Below, piece after piece: positions 6,775 through 6,999 of a stretch of 6,999 nt of DNA. This DNA is from Thioalkalivibrio sp. (GTDB lineage Bacteria; Pseudomonadota; Gammaproteobacteria; Ectothiorhodospirales; Ectothiorhodospiraceae): assembly GCA_018224485.1 (NCBI GenBank), contig JAGTVE010000101.1, forward strand, positions 1 through 6,999, given 5' to 3'. Under the pieces are notes generated by a model. The model was given only the letters and a program-made list of their open reading frames with translations, was not told where the DNA came from and searched no databases. Positions within the stretch are counted from its first letter, which is position 1. Each line of letters starts with the position of its first letter. Both the position numbers and the translations under genes were made by a program.

Positions 6775-6847
6775 GCAGGAGCGGCTTCCAGCCGCGATCG
6801 CCAGCCGCGATCCGGCGCCCGATATCGCGGCTGGAAGCCGCTCCTAC
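6775..6847. repeat. REP pair 3 with an extra half unit
   Basis: A plus unit at 6775-6798 (starting GCAGGAGC) and a minus unit at 6823-6847 are both of the GCGGCT-TCC-AGCCGC type. Together they form a perfect 22-base inverted repeat able to make one long hairpin or two small ones. Between them, 6801-6811 repeats the last 11 bases of a unit (CCAGCCGCGAT), and the bases after it repeat the start of the pair 2 spacer. This suggests a local duplication or slippage. Confidence 0.85.
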
Positions 6848-6867
6848 GAGAAAAATGGCCGAGGGGC

Positions 6868-6999
6868 TCACTGGTCTTCGCCACGGGCCTCGGAGCAGCG
6901 GTCGAGCAGGTAGACGATGGACCGGTAGTGGCGACCGCTGTGCAGCGACAGCCCGATCTCGCAGGTCCGGCTGGTGGAATAACCGGCCGTGCAATCCGC
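6868..6999 (-). CDS. Unrecognised protein, C-terminal 43 residues (gene continues past the window)
   Basis: On the minus strand the frame ending at TGA (6870-6868) is open to the window edge and reads as ordinary protein. It contains CTAGYSTSRTCEIGLSLHSG and HYRSIVYLLDRC near its end, then a hydrophilic tail EARGEDQ. It has three cysteines and a short hydrophobic patch (IVYLL). Codons are GC-rich at third positions, like the neighbours. A competing minus-strand frame that starts MHGRLF runs on through the REP repeats and is rejected. The start lies outside, so length and domain are unknown, and I do not recognise the family. It converges on the GTPase gene across the REP block. Confidence 0.55.
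   Translation of the reverse strand, partial: ADCTAGYSTSRTCEIGLSLHSGRHYRSIVYLLDRCSEARGEDQ

Noticed and set aside
6620..6847. CRISPR array
   Set aside because: Units alternate in orientation, are self-palindromic and have short, partly shared spacers of unequal length. This fits REP/BIME and not direct repeats with unique spacers.
6545..6994. Minus-strand 149-codon frame running through the REP array
   Set aside because: Its middle is translated REP palindrome (repeated GWKPLL and similar). A different frame ending at 6868 reads as better protein.

Overview
The window is GC-rich, gene-dense bacterial DNA, read here as a gammaproteobacterium. Strong third-position GC, and short 'TAGGAGC + GCGGCT-TCC-AGCCGC' palindromes of the REP/BIME type, suggest a pseudomonad, xanthomonad or Ectothiorhodospiraceae (sulfur-oxidiser) relative. 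The taxonomic placement is inference; no rRNA or other marker gene is present.

Layout: (1) Positions 1 to about 235, minus strand: the C-terminal remnant of an acetylornithine deacetylase (ArgE/M20 family). It has lost its N-terminal part and carries an in-frame TAG just before its last conserved motif. (2) Positions about 266-390: a leader with a Shine-Dalgarno site but no convincing promoter. (3) Positions 391-4898, plus strand: four closely packed genes for a 2-oxoacid:acceptor oxidoreductase of the pyruvate:ferredoxin oxidoreductase type. The order is gamma subunit (porG), alpha subunit (porA), TPP-binding beta subunit (porB), then a 563-residue iron-sulfur flavoprotein. The flavoprotein combines an N-terminal Cys-rich GltD-like region, FAD and NAD(P) Rossmann motifs and a C-terminal 2[4Fe-4S] ferredoxin domain. 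(4) Positions 4899-5037: a gap holding a GC-rich imperfect hairpin and a doubtful 30-codon ORF. (5) Positions 5038-6612, plus strand: a membrane-anchored GTPase with two N-terminal transmembrane segments and a C-terminal G domain. (6) Positions 6620-6847: three head-to-head pairs of REP palindromes filling the space between convergent genes. (7) Positions 6868-6999, minus strand: the last 43 codons of an unrecognised gene that continues beyond the window.

Working together: PorA and PorB should form the TPP-dependent catalytic core, and PorG supplies the conserved CoA-linked gamma domain. There is no stand-alone PorD ferredoxin subunit. Its role appears to be taken by the ferredoxin domain fused to the flavoprotein, which would connect the core to NAD(P)H. 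The operon therefore looks like a NAD(P)-linked 2-oxoacid oxidoreductase or synthase. Pyruvate is the default substrate guess, but sequence reading alone does not fix it. The GTPase may be co-transcribed but has no evident functional link to the oxidoreductase.
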